A DNA stretch of 64,000 nucleotides from assembly GCF_002929295.1 (NCBI RefSeq), contig NZ_PJIM01000001.1, positions 604,040-668,039 of the forward strand. The letters are read 5' to 3'. Both the position numbers and the translations under genes were made by a program. Below, in pieces: positions 30,858-41,579 of the stretch (position 1 is the first letter of the stretch; each line of letters opens with the position of its first letter). This stretch comes from Arthrobacter sp. SX1312 (GTDB lineage: Bacteria; Actinomycetota; Actinomycetes; Actinomycetales; Micrococcaceae). Under the pieces are notes generated by a model. It worked only from the letters and a program-made list of their open reading frames with translations, was not told the DNA's origin and searched no databases.

Positions 30858-32224
30858 GCGGCTGCCCCTTCGGTGGCGGGCGTTCCGGACGCGGGTCGGG
30901 GGGAGGCGAGGCGCCCGTCGAGGACGGTCGGGTGCCCGGCGTAGAAGGTGGCCCGGACGCTGCCGGGCAGTTCGAGGCCGCGGAAGGGGCTGTTGCGGCC
31001 CTTGGTGGCCATCGTGGACGGATCGACGGTCCAGCGCGCGGCCGGATCGACGAGGATCAGGTTCGCCGGCTCCCCCGCGGCGATCGGCCGGCCCTGGTGT
31101 CCGAGCCGGCCGATGCGGGCCGGGCCGGTCGAGGTGACCCGGGCGAAGCCCTCCCAGTCCAGCAGGCCGGTCTCCACCATGGTGTGCTGGACGACGGACA
31201 GGGCGGTCTCGAGACCCGTCATGCCCATGGCGGCCTGCGCCCACTCGCATTCCTTGTGCTCGCTCGGGTGCGGTGCGTGATCGGTGCCGATGACGTCGAT
31301 CGTGCCGTCGGCGAGGGCCGCACGCAGCGCGTGGACGTCGTCGGACGTGCGCAGGGGCGGGTTGACCTTGTAGACCGGGTCGTAGCTGCGGACGAGCTCG
31401 TCGGTCAGGAGCAGGTGGTGCGGGGTGACCTCGGCGGTGACATCGATGCCGCGGGCCTTCGCCCACCGGATGATCTCCACGGATCCGGCCGTGGAGACGT
31501 GGCAGACGTGCAGGCGGGAGCCGACGTGCTGGGTGAGCAGGACGTCGCGGGCGATGATGCTCTCCTCCGCGACGGCCGGCCAGCCGGCCAGGCCGAGCAC
31601 GGCCGAGACCTCGCCCTCGTTCATCTGGGCGCCCTCGGTGAGGCGCGGTTCCTGCGCGTGCTGCGCGATGACGCCGTCGAACGCCTTGACGTACTCGAGG
31701 GCGCGGCGCATGAGGACGGGGTCGTGGACGCAGATGCCGTCGTCCGAGAAGACGCGGACGGCCGCCCGGGATTCCGCCATGGCGCCGAGTTCCGCGAGCC
31801 GCTCGCCGCCCAGGCCGGCGGTCACCGCCCCGACCGGGCGTACCTCGACCCAGCCGGAGGCGAGGCCGAGGCGGTACACCTGCTCGACGACGCCGGCCGT
31901 GTCGGCCACGGGAGAGCTGTTGGCCATGGCGTGCACGGCGGTGAATCCGCCGAGCGCGGCGGCGCGGGAGCCGGTCTCGACCGTCTCGGCGTCCTCCCGG
32001 CCGGGCTCGCGGAGGTGGGTGTGGAGGTCCACCATGCCGGGCAGGGCGATCAGCCCCTCCGCGTCGACGGTCCCGGCGTCCGACGGTGCCTCCGCCGTCG
32101 CTGCGGCGCCCACGGCGGCGACGACCCCGTCGCGGACGAGGACGTCCTGGACGTCGCCGCCCAGGACGGCGGCGCCCCGGATGAGGTAGGCGGAGGGGAT
32201 GGGGTCGGTGGTGCGGGTGGTCAC
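30845..32224 (-). CDS. pyrC: Dihydroorotase
   Basis: Zinc amidohydrolase of pyrimidine synthesis, 459 residues. Metal ligands in [11 protein letters not shown], the [11 protein letters not shown] and [10 protein letters not shown] segments, and IGTDHAPH near residue 320. Overlaps pyrB by 4 bases. Confidence 0.97.
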   Translation of the reverse strand: MTTRTTDPIPSAYLIRGAAVLGGDVQDVLVRDGVVAAVGAAATAEAPSDAGTVDAEGLIALPGMVDLHTHLREPGREDAETVETGSRAAALGGFTAVHAMANSSPVADTAGVVEQVYRLGLASGWVEVRPVGAVTAGLGGERLAELGAMAESRAAVRVFSDDGICVHDPVLMRRALEYVKAFDGVIAQHAQEPRLTEGAQMNEGEVSAVLGLAGWPAVAEESIIARDVLLTQHVGSRLHVCHVSTAGSVEIIRWAKARGIDVTAEVTPHHLLLTDELVRSYDPVYKVNPPLRTSDDVHALRAALADGTIDVIGTDHAPHPSEHKECEWAQAAMGMTGLETALSVVQHTMVETGLLDWEGFARVTSTGPARIGRLGHQGRPIAAGEPANLILVDPAARWTVDPSTMATKGRNSPFRGLELPGSVRATFYAGHPTVLDGRLASPRPASGTPATEGAAAWNP

Positions 32225-33246
32225 AGGGTGCGGCCTTCCAAGATCAGGGCGGTCGGGTCGTCGGTCTCGTCGTCGTGCTCGTCGTGCGGGTCCCCCGAGA
32301 GGAGGAGGTACAGCGCGGCCATGCGCACGGAGACGCCGTTGCGGACCTGGGCGAGGACGGTGGAGCGGGGCGAGTCCGCGGCGGCGGAGGAGATCTCGAG
32401 GCCCCGGTTCATGGGCCCGGGGTGCATGATCACGGTGTCGTCCAGGCCCATCGTGTCCAGCAGTGCGAGCCGCCCGTCGTCGAACCCCCAGCGCCGTGAG
32501 TACTCGCGGGTCGAGGGGAAGAACGCGGCGTTCATGCGCTCGGCCTGCAGGCGGAGCATCATGACGGCGTCGGGCCGCTGGGCGAGGGCGTCGTCGAGGT
32601 CGTAGAACACGGTGCAGGGCCAGGACGCGATACCGACCGGGAGCAGGGTGGGCGGGCCGGCGAGGAGGACCTCCGCGCCGAGCGTCGTCAGGAGCCAGAC
32701 GTTGGAGCGCGCCACCCGGGAGTGGAGGACGTCCCCGACGATCAGGACCTTCATGCCGGCCAGGGTGCTCCCGGCACTGGGCATGCCCCCGAGCCCCGCC
32801 CAGTGCCGGCGCAGCGTGAAGGCGTCGAGCAGGGCCTGGGTGGGGTGCTCGTGCGTCCCGTCCCCGGCGTTGACGACGGCGGCGTCGATCCAGCCCGACG
32901 CCGCGAGCCGCGCCGGTGCGCCCGAGGCCGGATGGCGGATGACGACGGCGTCGGCGCTCATGGCCTCCAGGGTCTGCGCCGTGTCCTTCAGCGACTCGCC
33001 CTTGGACACCGAGGATCCCTTGACCGCGAAGTTGATGACGTCGGCGGAGAGGCGCTTCGCCGCGGCCTCGAAGGAGATGCGGGTGCGGGTGGAGTCCTCG
33101 TAGAAGAGGTTCACCACGGTCCGGCCACGCAGCGCGGGGAGCTTCTTGATCTCCCGCTCCCCCACCGCCGCCATCTCCTCGGCGACGTCCAGCAGCCGCA
33201 GGGCGTTCCTCGCGGAGAGGTCCTGCGTGCTGAGCAGGTGCTTCAC
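32221..33246 (-). CDS. pyrB: Aspartate carbamoyltransferase
   Basis: 341 residues. Carbamoyl-phosphate-binding motif [13 protein letters not shown], the [11 protein letters not shown] loop, and [13 protein letters not shown]-terminal acidic tail ([15 protein letters not shown]) is longer than in many homologues. ATGA overlap with pyrR upstream. Confidence 0.97.
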   Translation of the reverse strand: MKHLLSTQDLSARNALRLLDVAEEMAAVGEREIKKLPALRGRTVVNLFYEDSTRTRISFEAAAKRLSADVINFAVKGSSVSKGESLKDTAQTLEAMSADAVVIRHPASGAPARLAASGWIDAAVVNAGDGTHEHPTQALLDAFTLRRHWAGLGGMPSAGSTLAGMKVLIVGDVLHSRVARSNVWLLTTLGAEVLLAGPPTLLPVGIASWPCTVFYDLDDALAQRPDAVMMLRLQAERMNAAFFPSTREYSRRWGFDDGRLALLDTMGLDDTVIMHPGPMNRGLEISSAAADSPRSTVLAQVRNGVSVRMAALYLLLSGDPHDEHDDETDDPTALILEGRTL

Positions 33247-33830
33247 GCGCGGTCCTCGATGACGACCTCGTTCACGGCGGAACCGCCGATCAGGTCGATC
33301 TCCGCGAGATGCACCCGCACGCGTTCCCGGGACGACGTCGGGAGGTTCTTGCCCACGTGGTCGGCGCGGATGGGGAGTTCGCGGTGCCCCCGGTCCACGA
33401 GGACCGCCAGGCGGACGGCGCGTGGTCGGCCCAGGTCGGCGAGGGCATCGAGGGCCGCCCGGATGGTGCGCCCCGAGTAGAGGACGTCGTCGACGAGGAC
33501 CACGACCTTGTCGTCGATGCCCGACGGCGGCAGCTGGGTCGCGAGGGGCGAGCGCGTGGGGTTGCGGCGGAGGTCGTCGCGGTACATGGTGACGTCGAGC
33601 TGACCCGTGATGAGGTCCGGGTCCACCGAGGAATCCACGGACGCGATCTTCTGGGCGAGGCGCTGGGCGAGGGGGAAACCCCTGCGGGGGATGCCGAGGA
33701 GCACGAGGTCACGCGAGCCCTTGTTCGCCTCGAGGATCTCGTGGGCGATGCGCGTGAGTGCCCGGTCTATGTCTGCTGCTGCGAGAACAACGCGCTTGGT
33801 GATGCCGGATTCCGAGGCAGGCATGGTCAT
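33243..33830 (-). CDS. pyrR: Pyr operon attenuation/repressor protein
   Basis: 195-residue PRTase-fold RNA-binding regulator, bifunctional with uracil phosphoribosyltransferase activity in many species. PRPP loop [22 protein letters not shown] and N-terminal [13 protein letters not shown]. Heads the pyrR-pyrB-pyrC-x-carA-carB-pyrF operon. The RBS (GGAAGGAGGAAG) lies next to a PyrR-binding RNA loop, so autoregulation at translation initiation is likely. Confidence 0.97.
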   Translation of the reverse strand: MTMPASESGITKRVVLAAADIDRALTRIAHEILEANKGSRDLVLLGIPRRGFPLAQRLAQKIASVDSSVDPDLITGQLDVTMYRDDLRRNPTRSPLATQLPPSGIDDKVVVLVDDVLYSGRTIRAALDALADLGRPRAVRLAVLVDRGHRELPIRADHVGKNLPTSSRERVRVHLAEIDLIGGSAVNEVVIEDRA

Positions 33831-33848
33831 AACACGCTTCCTCCTTCC

Positions 33849-33864
33849 CCGCCTCACTGGACGG
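33849..33864 (-). promoter_or_regulatory. PyrR-binding RNA hexaloop in pyrR leader
   Basis: Minus-strand RNA CCGUCCAGUGAGGCGG folds into a 5-bp stem with the six-base loop CAGUGA, matching the known PyrR loop consensus CNGNGA with the UC/GG closing pairs. It ends a few bases before the pyrR ribosome binding site. No terminator is seen, so UMP-bound PyrR probably blocks translation rather than causing attenuation. Confidence 0.8.
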
Positions 33865-33914
33865 AACTTAAAGGGTGGCTGCGGCTTCAAAACTACCACA
33901 GCGGCGCTTGCCCC

Positions 33915-33920
33915 TAGGGT
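33915..33920 (+). promoter_or_regulatory. -10 element for leaderless PrsW-like gene
   Basis: TAGGGT, then 6 bases (TGGAGC) and the ATG at 33927. Confidence 0.5.
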
Positions 33921-33926
33921 TGGAGC

Positions 33927-35204
33927 ATGGCGATGAACAACCAGGGCTACGGCCCACCGGCCGGCCCCGACCGCATGCGGCAGGAGCAGCAGTGGCACGG
34001 GCGACGCGATCAGGGATGGTGGGGCGACACCACCGAGCGGCACCCCCGGGCGGCCCCGATGCGTGGTGCCGGCGACCCCTTCCACCCGGTGTGGAACCGG
34101 CCGCCGCGACGCCGCCGCGTGCTCGACGTCCTCCTCGTGCTCGTCGCGGCCCTGGTGGTCGCGGGCGTCCTCCTCGTCCTCTCGCTGTCCCTCGGGCCGT
34201 CGGCCTTCATCCTCTGCGGGATCCTCGCCCTGGTGCCGCTGGGCATCTGCCTGCTCGGGCTGCGCTGGATCGACCGGTGGGATCCCGAACCGCGCGGGGC
34301 CCTGCTCTTCGCGTTCCTGTGGGGTGCCGGTGCGTCCGTCGCCGTGACCCTGCTGCTCGGCACCTATGTGGTGGAGCTGCTGGGGGACGCGCTCACCACG
34401 ACGCCCACCGACGTGATCGGCCCGGTGCTGCAGGCCCCGCTCGTGGAGGAGTTCGCCAAGGGCCTCGGTGTGCTGATCCTCGTGTACACGCGCCGGAGCC
34501 ACTTCGACGGGCCCGTGGACGGCATCGTCTACGCCGGCACCGTCGCGGCGGGCTTCGCGTTCACCGAGAACATCCTCTACTTCGGCTCCGCCGTGATGGA
34601 CTCCGGCAACGCCGGCGCCCTCGTGGGGGTGTTCGTCCTGCGCGGGCTGTTCTCCCCCTTCGCCCACGTCATGTTCACCGCGCTGCTCGGCTTCGTGCTC
34701 GGCTACGCGCTCACCCGCGGCGGCGGGAACGCCCGGATCCTCGGCGCCTTCGTCCTCGGGCTCCTGCCGGCGATCGCCGGGCACATGCTGTGGAACGGGG
34801 GCACCATCCTCCTGTTCGACAACTTCTTCCTCTTCTACTTCGTGGTCCAGGTGCCTCTGTTCGTCGCCGCCGTGATCGCCGTCGTCCTCCTCCGGCGCGC
34901 CGAGCAGCGCCTCACCGAGGCCCGCCTCGGCGACTACGCGCAGGCGGGGTGGTTCACGCCCGAGGAGGTGCAGATGCTCGCCACCCGGCCCGGGCGGTCA
35001 CGGGCCCTCGCCTGGGCGCAGTCCGTCGGGGCGAAGGAGGACATGCGCGCGTTCATCCGGACGGGGTCGCGCATCGCGTACACGCGCCAGCGGATGCTGG
35101 GCGGACGGCGCGACGGCGACTACGTGGCCGAGGAGCGCGCCCTGCTGGCCGAGGCGTCGCAGCGGCGGGCCCGGATCTTCCAGCTGGCCTCGGCCGCCCG
35201 GTAG
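33927..35204 (+). CDS. PrsW family intramembrane metalloprotease
   Basis: 425 residues: a 60-residue Arg/Pro/Gly-rich cytoplasmic tail, about eight membrane spans, then a basic C-terminal tail. Family residues are all present: EE at 174-175 (VEEFAKG), E214 ([10 protein letters not shown]), H248 (FAHVMFT) and H286 (GHMLWN). PrsW-type proteases cleave anti-sigma factors in some species; here no such partner is adjacent, so the substrate is unknown. Divergent from pyrR with a 96-base gap. Confidence 0.9.
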   Translation: MAMNNQGYGPPAGPDRMRQEQQWHGRRDQGWWGDTTERHPRAAPMRGAGDPFHPVWNRPPRRRRVLDVLLVLVAALVVAGVLLVLSLSLGPSAFILCGILALVPLGICLLGLRWIDRWDPEPRGALLFAFLWGAGASVAVTLLLGTYVVELLGDALTTTPTDVIGPVLQAPLVEEFAKGLGVLILVYTRRSHFDGPVDGIVYAGTVAAGFAFTENILYFGSAVMDSGNAGALVGVFVLRGLFSPFAHVMFTALLGFVLGYALTRGGGNARILGAFVLGLLPAIAGHMLWNGGTILLFDNFFLFYFVVQVPLFVAAVIAVVLLRRAEQRLTEARLGDYAQAGWFTPEEVQMLATRPGRSRALAWAQSVGAKEDMRAFIRTGSRIAYTRQRMLGGRRDGDYVAEERALLAEASQRRARIFQLASAAR

Positions 35205-35311
35205 GCGCGGGCGCCGGTGCCGCACCGGTGCCGCACCGAGCCACGTTCGGGGCTCGGTGCGCAGCTTTGGTCGGTGTCCGACGGCGACATCCACGGCACC
35301 GGCGCACCGAA

Positions 35312-35343
35312 GGTCCGGGTCCGGGTCCGGGTCCGGGTCCGGG
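35312..35343. repeat. Hexanucleotide tandem repeat (GGGTCC)n
   Basis: About 5.3 copies of a 6-bp unit (GGGTCC) in the gap between the PrsW-like gene and the nusB terminator. It does not lie in a reading frame. Copy number could vary by slippage. Confidence 0.8.
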
Positions 35344-35348
35344 AACAC

Positions 35349-35388
35349 GGAAGCTCCCGGAGGCCGTCGACGGCCTGCGGGAGCTTCC
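35349..35388. terminator. Terminator hairpin after nusB
   Basis: Perfect 10-bp stem (GGAAGCTCCC / GGGAGCTTCC) enclosing a second perfect palindrome (AGGCCGTCGACGGCCT), just past the nusB stop on the minus strand; may also stop the convergent PrsW-gene transcript. Confidence 0.65.
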
Positions 35389-35409
35389 GGGGGGATTGCG
35401 AGGGGGCGC

Positions 35410-35820
35410 TCAGGCGAGCAGGGTCGGCTTGAGCTGCTGCAGCCGCCCGAGGAGGCCGTTGACGAACTTCGGCGACTCGTCGGTGGAGAGCATCTTCGCG
35501 AGCTCGACGGCCTCGCTGACCGCGACGCCGTCGGGGACGTCGTCGTTGTAGAGCAGCTCCCAGCTGCCGATCCTCAGGATCATGAGGTCGACCGCCGGCA
35601 TGCGGTCGAGCGTCCACCCCTGCGAGTAGGTGCTCAGGAACTCGTCGATCTCCTCCTGGCGCTCGAGGACGCCCTCGACGACGTCCACCGTGTAGTCCGC
35701 GATGACCATGTCCGTCTTCTCGCGGCGCGCACGGATGACCTCGAGGGCCGGCATGTCGCGCTGCGCGGACTCGAAGAGGATGTCCAGGGCCCGACGCCGG
35801 GCCTTACTGCGTGCGCTCAC
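35410..35820 (-). CDS. nusB: Transcription antitermination factor NusB
   Basis: 136 residues; RNA-binding partner of S10 in rRNA antitermination. Basic start [20 protein letters not shown] and C-terminal [21 protein letters not shown]-type segment are typical. GTG overlaps the efp stop (GTGA). Confidence 0.95.
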   Translation of the reverse strand: MSARSKARRRALDILFESAQRDMPALEVIRARREKTDMVIADYTVDVVEGVLERQEEIDEFLSTYSQGWTLDRMPAVDLMILRIGSWELLYNDDVPDGVAVSEAVELAKMLSTDESPKFVNGLLGRLQQLKPTLLA

Positions 35821-36380
35821 TCGTTGACGCGTCCCAGGTACTCGCCCGTGCGGGTGTCGACCTTGACCTTGGTGCCGGTGCCGAGGAACAGCGGGACCTG
35901 GATCTCGTGGCCGGTCTCGACGGTGGCGGGCTTGGTGCCGCCGGTGGAGCGGTCGCCCTGCAGGCCGGGTTCCGTGTAGGTGATCTCCAGCGTCACGGAG
36001 GCGGGCAGCTCGACGTACAGCGGGGAGCCCTCGTGCATGGCGATCGTGGCCATCTGGCTCTCGAGCATGAAGTTCGCGGCGTTGCCGACGGTCTTGCCCG
36101 GGACCGTGATCTGGTCGTAGTCCGTGGTGTCCATGAAGACGAAGTCCTCGCCGTCCTTGTACAGGTACTGGTAGTCGCGGCGGTCCACGGTGGCCGTCTC
36201 GATCTTCAGGCCGGCGTTGAAGGTCTTGTCGACCACCTTGCCGGAGAGGATGTTGCGGAGCTTGGTGCGGACGAAGGCGCCACCCTTGCCGGGCTTGACG
36301 TGCTGGAATTCGAGGACGTTCCAGAGGTTGCCTTCGAGCTTCAGAACAGTGCCGTTCTTGATGTCGTTCGTGGTCGCCAC
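35817..36380 (-). CDS. efp: Translation elongation factor P
   Basis: 187 residues; relieves ribosome stalling at proline runs. KOW-like N-terminal domain with the tip loop [10 protein letters not shown] (K32 at the modification site), and the OB domains ending [17 protein letters not shown]. No EF-P modification gene is adjacent. About 130 bases separate it from aroB. Confidence 0.97.
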   Translation of the reverse strand: MATTNDIKNGTVLKLEGNLWNVLEFQHVKPGKGGAFVRTKLRNILSGKVVDKTFNAGLKIETATVDRRDYQYLYKDGEDFVFMDTTDYDQITVPGKTVGNAANFMLESQMATIAMHEGSPLYVELPASVTLEITYTEPGLQGDRSTGGTKPATVETGHEIQVPLFLGTGTKVKVDTRTGEYLGRVNE

Positions 36381-36513
36381 AGATTCACTTTCGTCGGGTT
36401 CTCGGATGGATCGGCCGGCCGGGGCACAGCGGGCGCGCGGAGGCGCGCCAAAAGTCCAGAGACCAGTCTACCCCGTGCGCCACGGGGACCCCGCGGAGGC
36501 GGTCAGGGAGGGG

Positions 36514-37608
36514 TCAGGACGCGATCTCCTGGTAGGCCGCGAAGAGCAGTGAGGTGTCGGGGACCTCGAGCATGCCCGGCTTGCCGATGCCGTCCAGCAC
36601 CACGAAGCGGAGGAGGTCGCCGCGGGACTTCTTGTCGCGGCGCATCCCGTCCAGGAGCGAGGCCCAGCGGTCACGCCGGTAGGTGACCGGCAGGCCGAGG
36701 GACTCGAGGATGCTCTTGTGGCGGTCGGCGTCCGCGTCGCTGAGCCGTCCGACCATCCGCGAGAGTTCCGCGGCGAACACGAGGCCCACCGAGACCGCCG
36801 CGCCGTGGCGCCACGAGTACCGTTCGGCGAGCTCGATGGCGTGGGCGAGGGTGTGGCCGTAGTTCAGGTACTCGCGGCGGCCCGAATCCCGCAGGTCCTC
36901 GGAGACGATGTCCGCCTTCACGCGGATGGCACGCTCCACGAGGTCCCGCAGCACGGGCGAGGCCGCGTCCGTCGCGGCGGCCTGGTCCTGCTCGATCAGG
37001 TCGAGGATGACCGGGTCCGCGATGAACCCGCACTTGACCACTTCGGCCAGTCCGGTCACGAGCTCGTTCTTCGGCAGCGTGCCCAGCGCGTCGAGGTCCA
37101 CCAGGACGGCGGCCGGCGGGTGGAAGGCTCCTACGAGATTCTTGCCCTCGGCGGTGTTGATGCCGGTCTTCCCGCCGACGGCGGCGTCCACCATGCCGAG
37201 CAGGCTCGTGGGCAGGTGCACCACGCGGACCCCGCGCAGCCAGGTCGCCGCGACGAATCCGCCCAGGTCGGTCACCGATCCCCCGCCGACGGTGACCACG
37301 GCGTCCGAGCGCGTGAAGTCGTTCTGGCCGAGGACCTGCCAGCAGAAGGCGGCCACCTGGATGTGCTTGCCCTCCTCCGCGTCGGGGATCTCCGCGGTCA
37401 CGGCGGTGAAGCCGGCGTCGGCGAGTTCGTCGCGGACGGTGTCACCGGTCGCACGCAGCGCCCGCGGGTGGATCACCAGGACGCGCCGCACGCGCTCCCC
37501 GAGGATCGCGGGCAGCCGCCCGAGGAGTCCGCGGCCGACGACGACGTCGTACGCGTCGCCGGGCGTGCTCCCGGTGACCGGGATGATGGTGGGGGTCTCA
37601 GTGTCCAT
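36514..37608 (-). CDS. aroB: 3-Dehydroquinate synthase
   Basis: Second shikimate-pathway step; 364 residues. NAD-binding [14 protein letters not shown], metal ligands in [10 protein letters not shown] (Glu), [10 protein letters not shown] (His) and RHGAAVSVG (His). ATG at 37608 overlaps the aroK end by 11 bases. Confidence 0.96.
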   Translation of the reverse strand: MDTETPTIIPVTGSTPGDAYDVVVGRGLLGRLPAILGERVRRVLVIHPRALRATGDTVRDELADAGFTAVTAEIPDAEEGKHIQVAAFCWQVLGQNDFTRSDAVVTVGGGSVTDLGGFVAATWLRGVRVVHLPTSLLGMVDAAVGGKTGINTAEGKNLVGAFHPPAAVLVDLDALGTLPKNELVTGLAEVVKCGFIADPVILDLIEQDQAAATDAASPVLRDLVERAIRVKADIVSEDLRDSGRREYLNYGHTLAHAIELAERYSWRHGAAVSVGLVFAAELSRMVGRLSDADADRHKSILESLGLPVTYRRDRWASLLDGMRRDKKSRGDLLRFVVLDGIGKPGMLEVPDTSLLFAAYQEIAS

Positions 37609-38212
37609 GGGGTGTCGTCCCGCTCTCGTGGTCCAGGTGGTGTGTCGAGTCGTGTGTCGAGTCGTCTGTCGTGGGGGCGCTGTCGCTGCGCGGACCGTCG
37701 CTGCCGTGCAGGGCCGGCAGGGCCCGGAGCACCGCCGCGGTGACCGCGCGGACGGAGAGGCCACGGGTGTCGACGACGGCGGTGGCCAGCGCGGCGTAGA
37801 CGGGCCGCCGCTCGTCGTAGAGCTCCTGCCATCGTTCCGCCGGCCGCCCGGCCAGCAGCGGCCTGCCGGAATCCGCCCCGATGCGCGGGAGTACCGCCGC
37901 GAGGTCGGTGTCCAGGAACACGACCGTGGTGTCCTGCAGCAGCTCCCGCGTCTGCGGGTGGAGGACGGCGCCGCCGCCCAGGGAGACGACGGCGTCCTCG
38001 GTGAGGGCCGTCCGGACGACGTCCGCCTCGATGGCACGGAAGGCCTCCTCGCCCCGGCGGGCGAAGATCCGGGCGATGCTGCCGTGCCGCTCGACGATCA
38101 CCCGGTCCGTGTCGATGAACCGCGCGCTGATCCGCTCGGCGAGCATCCTGCCCACCGCCGATTTGCCGACCGCCATGGGGCCCACGAGGACGACGGGACG
38201 ATCCCGCTGCAT
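37598..38212 (-). CDS. aroK: Shikimate kinase
   Basis: 204 residues. P-loop GPMAVGKS at 11-18, shikimate-binding FIDTDRVIV and the SLGGGAVL motif. The last 35 residues are a low-complexity Asp/Ser/Thr/His tail ([15 protein letters not shown]...), coded by a short imperfect repeat of GTCGTGTGTCGAGT type; shikimate kinases normally end near residue 170, so the tail is extra. ATG overlaps the aroC stop. Confidence 0.94.
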   Translation of the reverse strand: MQRDRPVVLVGPMAVGKSAVGRMLAERISARFIDTDRVIVERHGSIARIFARRGEEAFRAIEADVVRTALTEDAVVSLGGGAVLHPQTRELLQDTTVVFLDTDLAAVLPRIGADSGRPLLAGRPAERWQELYDERRPVYAALATAVVDTRGLSVRAVTAAVLRALPALHGSDGPRSDSAPTTDDSTHDSTHHLDHESGTTPHGH

Positions 38213-39420
38213 CAGGCCCCGGCGGAGTCCAGGAACTCCGGGATGTTCTCGAGGTAGCTGCGCAGGTTGCGGGCGGTCTCGGCCAGGGAGTCGCCGCCGA
38301 ACTTCTCGGTGACCGCCTCCGCGAGCACGAGGGCCGTCATCGCCTCGGCGACCACGCCGGCTGCGGGGACGGCGCACACGTCCGAGCGCTGGTGGTGCGC
38401 ACGGGCGGCGGCGCCGGTGCTGACGTCGACGGTCCTCAGCGCCCGGGGCACGGTGGCGATGGGCTTCATCGCGGCGCGGACGCGGAGCGTGTCCCCGATG
38501 CTCATGCCACCCTCGATCCCGCCGGCGCGGTTGCTGGCCCGGACGATCTTGCCCTCCTCGTTGCGCACGATCTCGTCGTGGGCCGCGGTGCCGCGCCGCG
38601 CGGCGGTGTCGAAGCCGTCGCCGACCTCCACACCCTTGATGGCCTGGATGCCCATCAGGGCCGCAGCCAGGCGTGAATCGAGCCGGCGGTCCCAGTGGAC
38701 GTAGCTGCCGAGGCCCGGCGGGAGTCCGTAGGCGACCACCTCGACGACACCGCCGAGGGTCTCGCCCTCCTTGTGGGCGGCGTCGACCTCCGCGACCATC
38801 GCATCCGAGGTGTCCCGGTGGAAGCAGCGCAGCGGATCGGTGTCGAGGGCGATGACGTCGCCCGGCGTCGGCAGGACGGCGTCCTCCGGCACCGAGACGT
38901 ATCCGACGGCCACGGTGTGGCTGACGAGGCGGATCCCGAGGCCTTCGAGGAACTTCGCGGCGACGGCGCCGAGCGCCACCCGGGTCGCCGTCTCGCGGGC
39001 GCTGGCGCGTTCCAGGACGGGACGGGCCTCGTCGAAGCCGTACTTCTGCATGCCGGTGAAGTCGGCGTGCCCGGGGCGCGGCCGGGTCAGGGGGGCGTTG
39101 CGGGCCGAATCGGCGAGCTCCGCGGCGTCCTGCTCCCCCAGCGGGTCGGCGGACATGATCTGCTCCCACTTGGGCCATTCGGTGTTCGCCACCTCGATGG
39201 CGACGGGGCCGCCCTGGGTCAGCCCGTGCCGGACGCCGCCCATGATGCGCACCTGGTCCCGCTCGAACTTCATGCGGGCACCACGCCCGTACCCGAGCCG
39301 GCGACGGGCCAGCGCGTCCTGGATGTCGCCGCTCGTGATACCCACCCCCGCGGGCATGCCCTCGATGATGCCGACCACGGCGGGGCCGTGCGATTCTCCT
39401 GCCGTCAACCAACGCAACAT
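38212..39420 (-). CDS. aroC: Chorismate synthase
   Basis: Last shikimate-pathway step, FMN-dependent; about 402 residues. Starts [13 protein letters not shown], the conserved N-terminus, and holds [26 protein letters not shown] and the C-terminal [17 protein letters not shown]. An in-frame ATG three codons earlier (39429) is equally possible; neither has a clear ribosome binding site. Confidence 0.95.
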   Translation of the reverse strand: MLRWLTAGESHGPAVVGIIEGMPAGVGITSGDIQDALARRRLGYGRGARMKFERDQVRIMGGVRHGLTQGGPVAIEVANTEWPKWEQIMSADPLGEQDAAELADSARNAPLTRPRPGHADFTGMQKYGFDEARPVLERASARETATRVALGAVAAKFLEGLGIRLVSHTVAVGYVSVPEDAVLPTPGDVIALDTDPLRCFHRDTSDAMVAEVDAAHKEGETLGGVVEVVAYGLPPGLGSYVHWDRRLDSRLAAALMGIQAIKGVEVGDGFDTAARRGTAAHDEIVRNEEGKIVRASNRAGGIEGGMSIGDTLRVRAAMKPIATVPRALRTVDVSTGAAARAHHQRSDVCAVPAAGVVAEAMTALVLAEAVTEKFGGDSLAETARNLRSYLENIPEFLDSAGA

Positions 39421-39452
39421 GGCTTCCATACTGCCATGCGGCGCAGTCCACC

Positions 39453-40334
39453 TCAGCGCCGGATGCCACCCACTGCGTCATACATCACGCGCAGGACGCC
39501 GGAGCGGTCCCCACCGGCCCCGGGGAAGAACAGTGCCACCTGCTCGACGGCCTGGTGGATCAGCATGTCGAGGCCGGGCACGATGCGCCCGCCGGCATCA
39601 TGCCAGGCCGCCGCGAGCCGGCTCGGCCAGGGGTCGTAGGCGACGTCGAGCAGCGTCCCGCCGGTGCGGAAGCCGGCCTGCGCCGTGAGCTCCCGGGCGA
39701 GCGGGTCCGCGGCGCGCGGCGGCAGGGTCGAGATGACGACGTCGGACGCCGGCACCACCTCGGCCGCCAGCGACCACGGGACGAGGGCGACCTCCACGCC
39801 GAGGGCCGCACCGATGCGCGGGAGGTCCGCCGCGGCTGTGGGACGGCGGACGAGCACGGACACCGCGTCGGCCCCCAGCTGCGCCAGTCCGGCCACGGCG
39901 GCGGCGGCGGTGCCTCCGCCGCCCAGGACGACGGCGCGTCGTGGCGTCACGACGCCGGCCGCCGCGAGGGCGTGGGCCACCCCGGCGACGTCGGTGTTGT
40001 GGCCGGTGAGCGTCGGGTGGGGACCGTCGCCGACGACGACCGTGTTGACGACGCCGAGGACGGACGCCGGCGCCGTCGTGACGTCGACCAGCCGTGCGAT
40101 CGCGCCCTTGAGGGGCATCGTCACGGACAATCCGCGCCACGCGCCGTCGGCACGCACGTCGTCGACGAACGCACCGATGCGCGCCTCATCGACGTCGATC
40201 GCGGAGTAGGAGCAGTCGATGCCGAGCGCCCGGTACGCCGCCCTGTGCAGCAGGGGGGACTTCGTGTGCGCGATCGGCGAACCGATCACGGCGGCCCGGG
40301 ATCCCCGGGCCGCGGTGGTCCCGGCCGGTACCAC
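39453..40334 (-). CDS. aroE: Shikimate dehydrogenase
   Basis: 293 residues; NADP-dependent reduction of 3-dehydroshikimate. Shikimate site [16 protein letters not shown], catalytic Lys in [20 protein letters not shown], and Rossmann loop [16 protein letters not shown] start immediately follows the mltG stop codon. Confidence 0.94.
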   Translation of the reverse strand: MVPAGTTAARGSRAAVIGSPIAHTKSPLLHRAAYRALGIDCSYSAIDVDEARIGAFVDDVRADGAWRGLSVTMPLKGAIARLVDVTTAPASVLGVVNTVVVGDGPHPTLTGHNTDVAGVAHALAAAGVVTPRRAVVLGGGGTAAAAVAGLAQLGADAVSVLVRRPTAAADLPRIGAALGVEVALVPWSLAAEVVPASDVVISTLPPRAADPLARELTAQAGFRTGGTLLDVAYDPWPSRLAAAWHDAGGRIVPGLDMLIHQAVEQVALFFPGAGGDRSGVLRVMYDAVGGIRR

Positions 40335-41579
40335 CTACTGGCACCGTCCGGGATTGTCGCCGCACCAGGCGTCGTACTCGGCGACGTAGCGCAGGTGCTC
40401 GGCGTAGGTCTCCGAGAACTTGGTCTCCCCCGTGTCGAGGTCGACCGTCACCCAGAAGTAGAACGGGACGTCCGCGGGATTGACGGTCGCGTCGATCGCC
40501 TCGTCGCTCGGAGAGCCGATCGGCCCCTTCGGGAGTCCCGGGTTGGCGTACGTGTTGTACGGGTTGGAGGTGTCGTTCTTCTCCTCCTCCGTCAGCTGAT
40601 AGGTGCGCGTCCCGAGCCCGTAGGTCACCGTGGCGTCCGACTGGATCAGCCCGTTGGTCTCCGTGTTGCCCGGCGTCAGCCTGTTGTAGATGGACCCGGC
40701 GACCGTGGCGTAGTCGCCTTCCTGCGCTTCCGCCTGCACGATGCTCGCCACGGTCAGGATCTCGTACTGCTCGTCCGGGTCGGTGACGCCGTCCTGGGTG
40801 AGCCGGTCGGTCGTCGCCGTGATCAGCTCGGTGACGATGTCCGTGGCGGTCGCCTCGACGTCGAAGCGGTACTCGCCCGGGTGCAGGTACCCCTCGAGGG
40901 AGAGGGCCTGGGCCGGGAGCCCGAACTGCGCCGGGTCCTCGGCGAGGGCGTCGAACTCCGCACGCGGGATGCCCGTGGACTCGCTCAGGATGTCGAAGAC
41001 CTCGCCCTGCCGCAGGTCGCGGGCGATCGCGGCATAGGAGACCATCGTCGGGTCCTCGCCGAGAAGCGCCTCGGCGGCGGCGGCGGACGACATCTGCAGG
41101 CGCATCTCGTACTCGCCGGGCTGGACCTCACGGCCTTCCGCGATGGCGCCCAGCGCCTCGACGAACGTCCCGGAGTCCGCGACGATGTCGGCGGTCTCCA
41201 GTCCGGTCCCGATCGCCAGCGCACCGGCGCCCTCGGGGACGGTGAAGACCGTCTCCTCACCGCCCGGGCCTGCGTAGTCCGTGACCTCGTTCAGGCCGAG
41301 GGCGTCGCGCAGCATGAGGGCGGCCCCGTACACCGTGCCGGCGAACAGGGCGAGGACCACGAGCATGACGACGGTGCGGCGGACGCGGCGGCGCCGCTTC
41401 GCCTTCGAGGTCTGCCGCTTGCTGCCGTGGCGCGGCACGTCCTGCGCCACGAAGAACTCCTCGACGGGCTCGGGATGGGCGTAGGAGTCCTCGTCGTAGT
41501 AGCCGTCGTCGGGGTGGTCTGCAGAGTGGTCCGCCGCATCGTCTGCGGCGCCCTGGGGTGCGGAATGGCGGTCGCTCAC
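40335..41579 (-). CDS. mltG: Endolytic transglycosylase MltG
   Basis: 414 residues. An acidic, His/Asp/Tyr-rich cytoplasmic tail of about 60 residues, one membrane span (VMLVVLALFAGTVYGAALML), then the YceG domain with the catalytic Glu in TVASIVQAEAQEG and the end motifs GLIQSDATVTYGLG and NTYANPGLPKGPIGSP. Cuts nascent glycan strands outside the membrane. GTGA overlap with ruvX. Confidence 0.95.
   Translation of the reverse strand: MSDRHSAPQGAADDAADHSADHPDDGYYDEDSYAHPEPVEEFFVAQDVPRHGSKRQTSKAKRRRRVRRTVVMLVVLALFAGTVYGAALMLRDALGLNEVTDYAGPGGEETVFTVPEGAGALAIGTGLETADIVADSGTFVEALGAIAEGREVQPGEYEMRLQMSSAAAAEALLGEDPTMVSYAAIARDLRQGEVFDILSESTGIPRAEFDALAEDPAQFGLPAQALSLEGYLHPGEYRFDVEATATDIVTELITATTDRLTQDGVTDPDEQYEILTVASIVQAEAQEGDYATVAGSIYNRLTPGNTETNGLIQSDATVTYGLGTRTYQLTEEEKNDTSNPYNTYANPGLPKGPIGSPSDEAIDATVNPADVPFYFWVTVDLDTGETKFSETYAEHLRYVAEYDAWCGDNPGRCQ

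Noticed and set aside
33830-34784. A long N-terminal extension of pyrR, making a 513-residue frame
   Set aside because: It covers the PyrR RNA loop, the ribosome binding site and the start of the divergent PrsW gene, and its sequence is low-complexity.
35312-35343. Possible CRISPR array
   Set aside because: Uniform 6-bp tandem units without spacers; no cas genes in the window.
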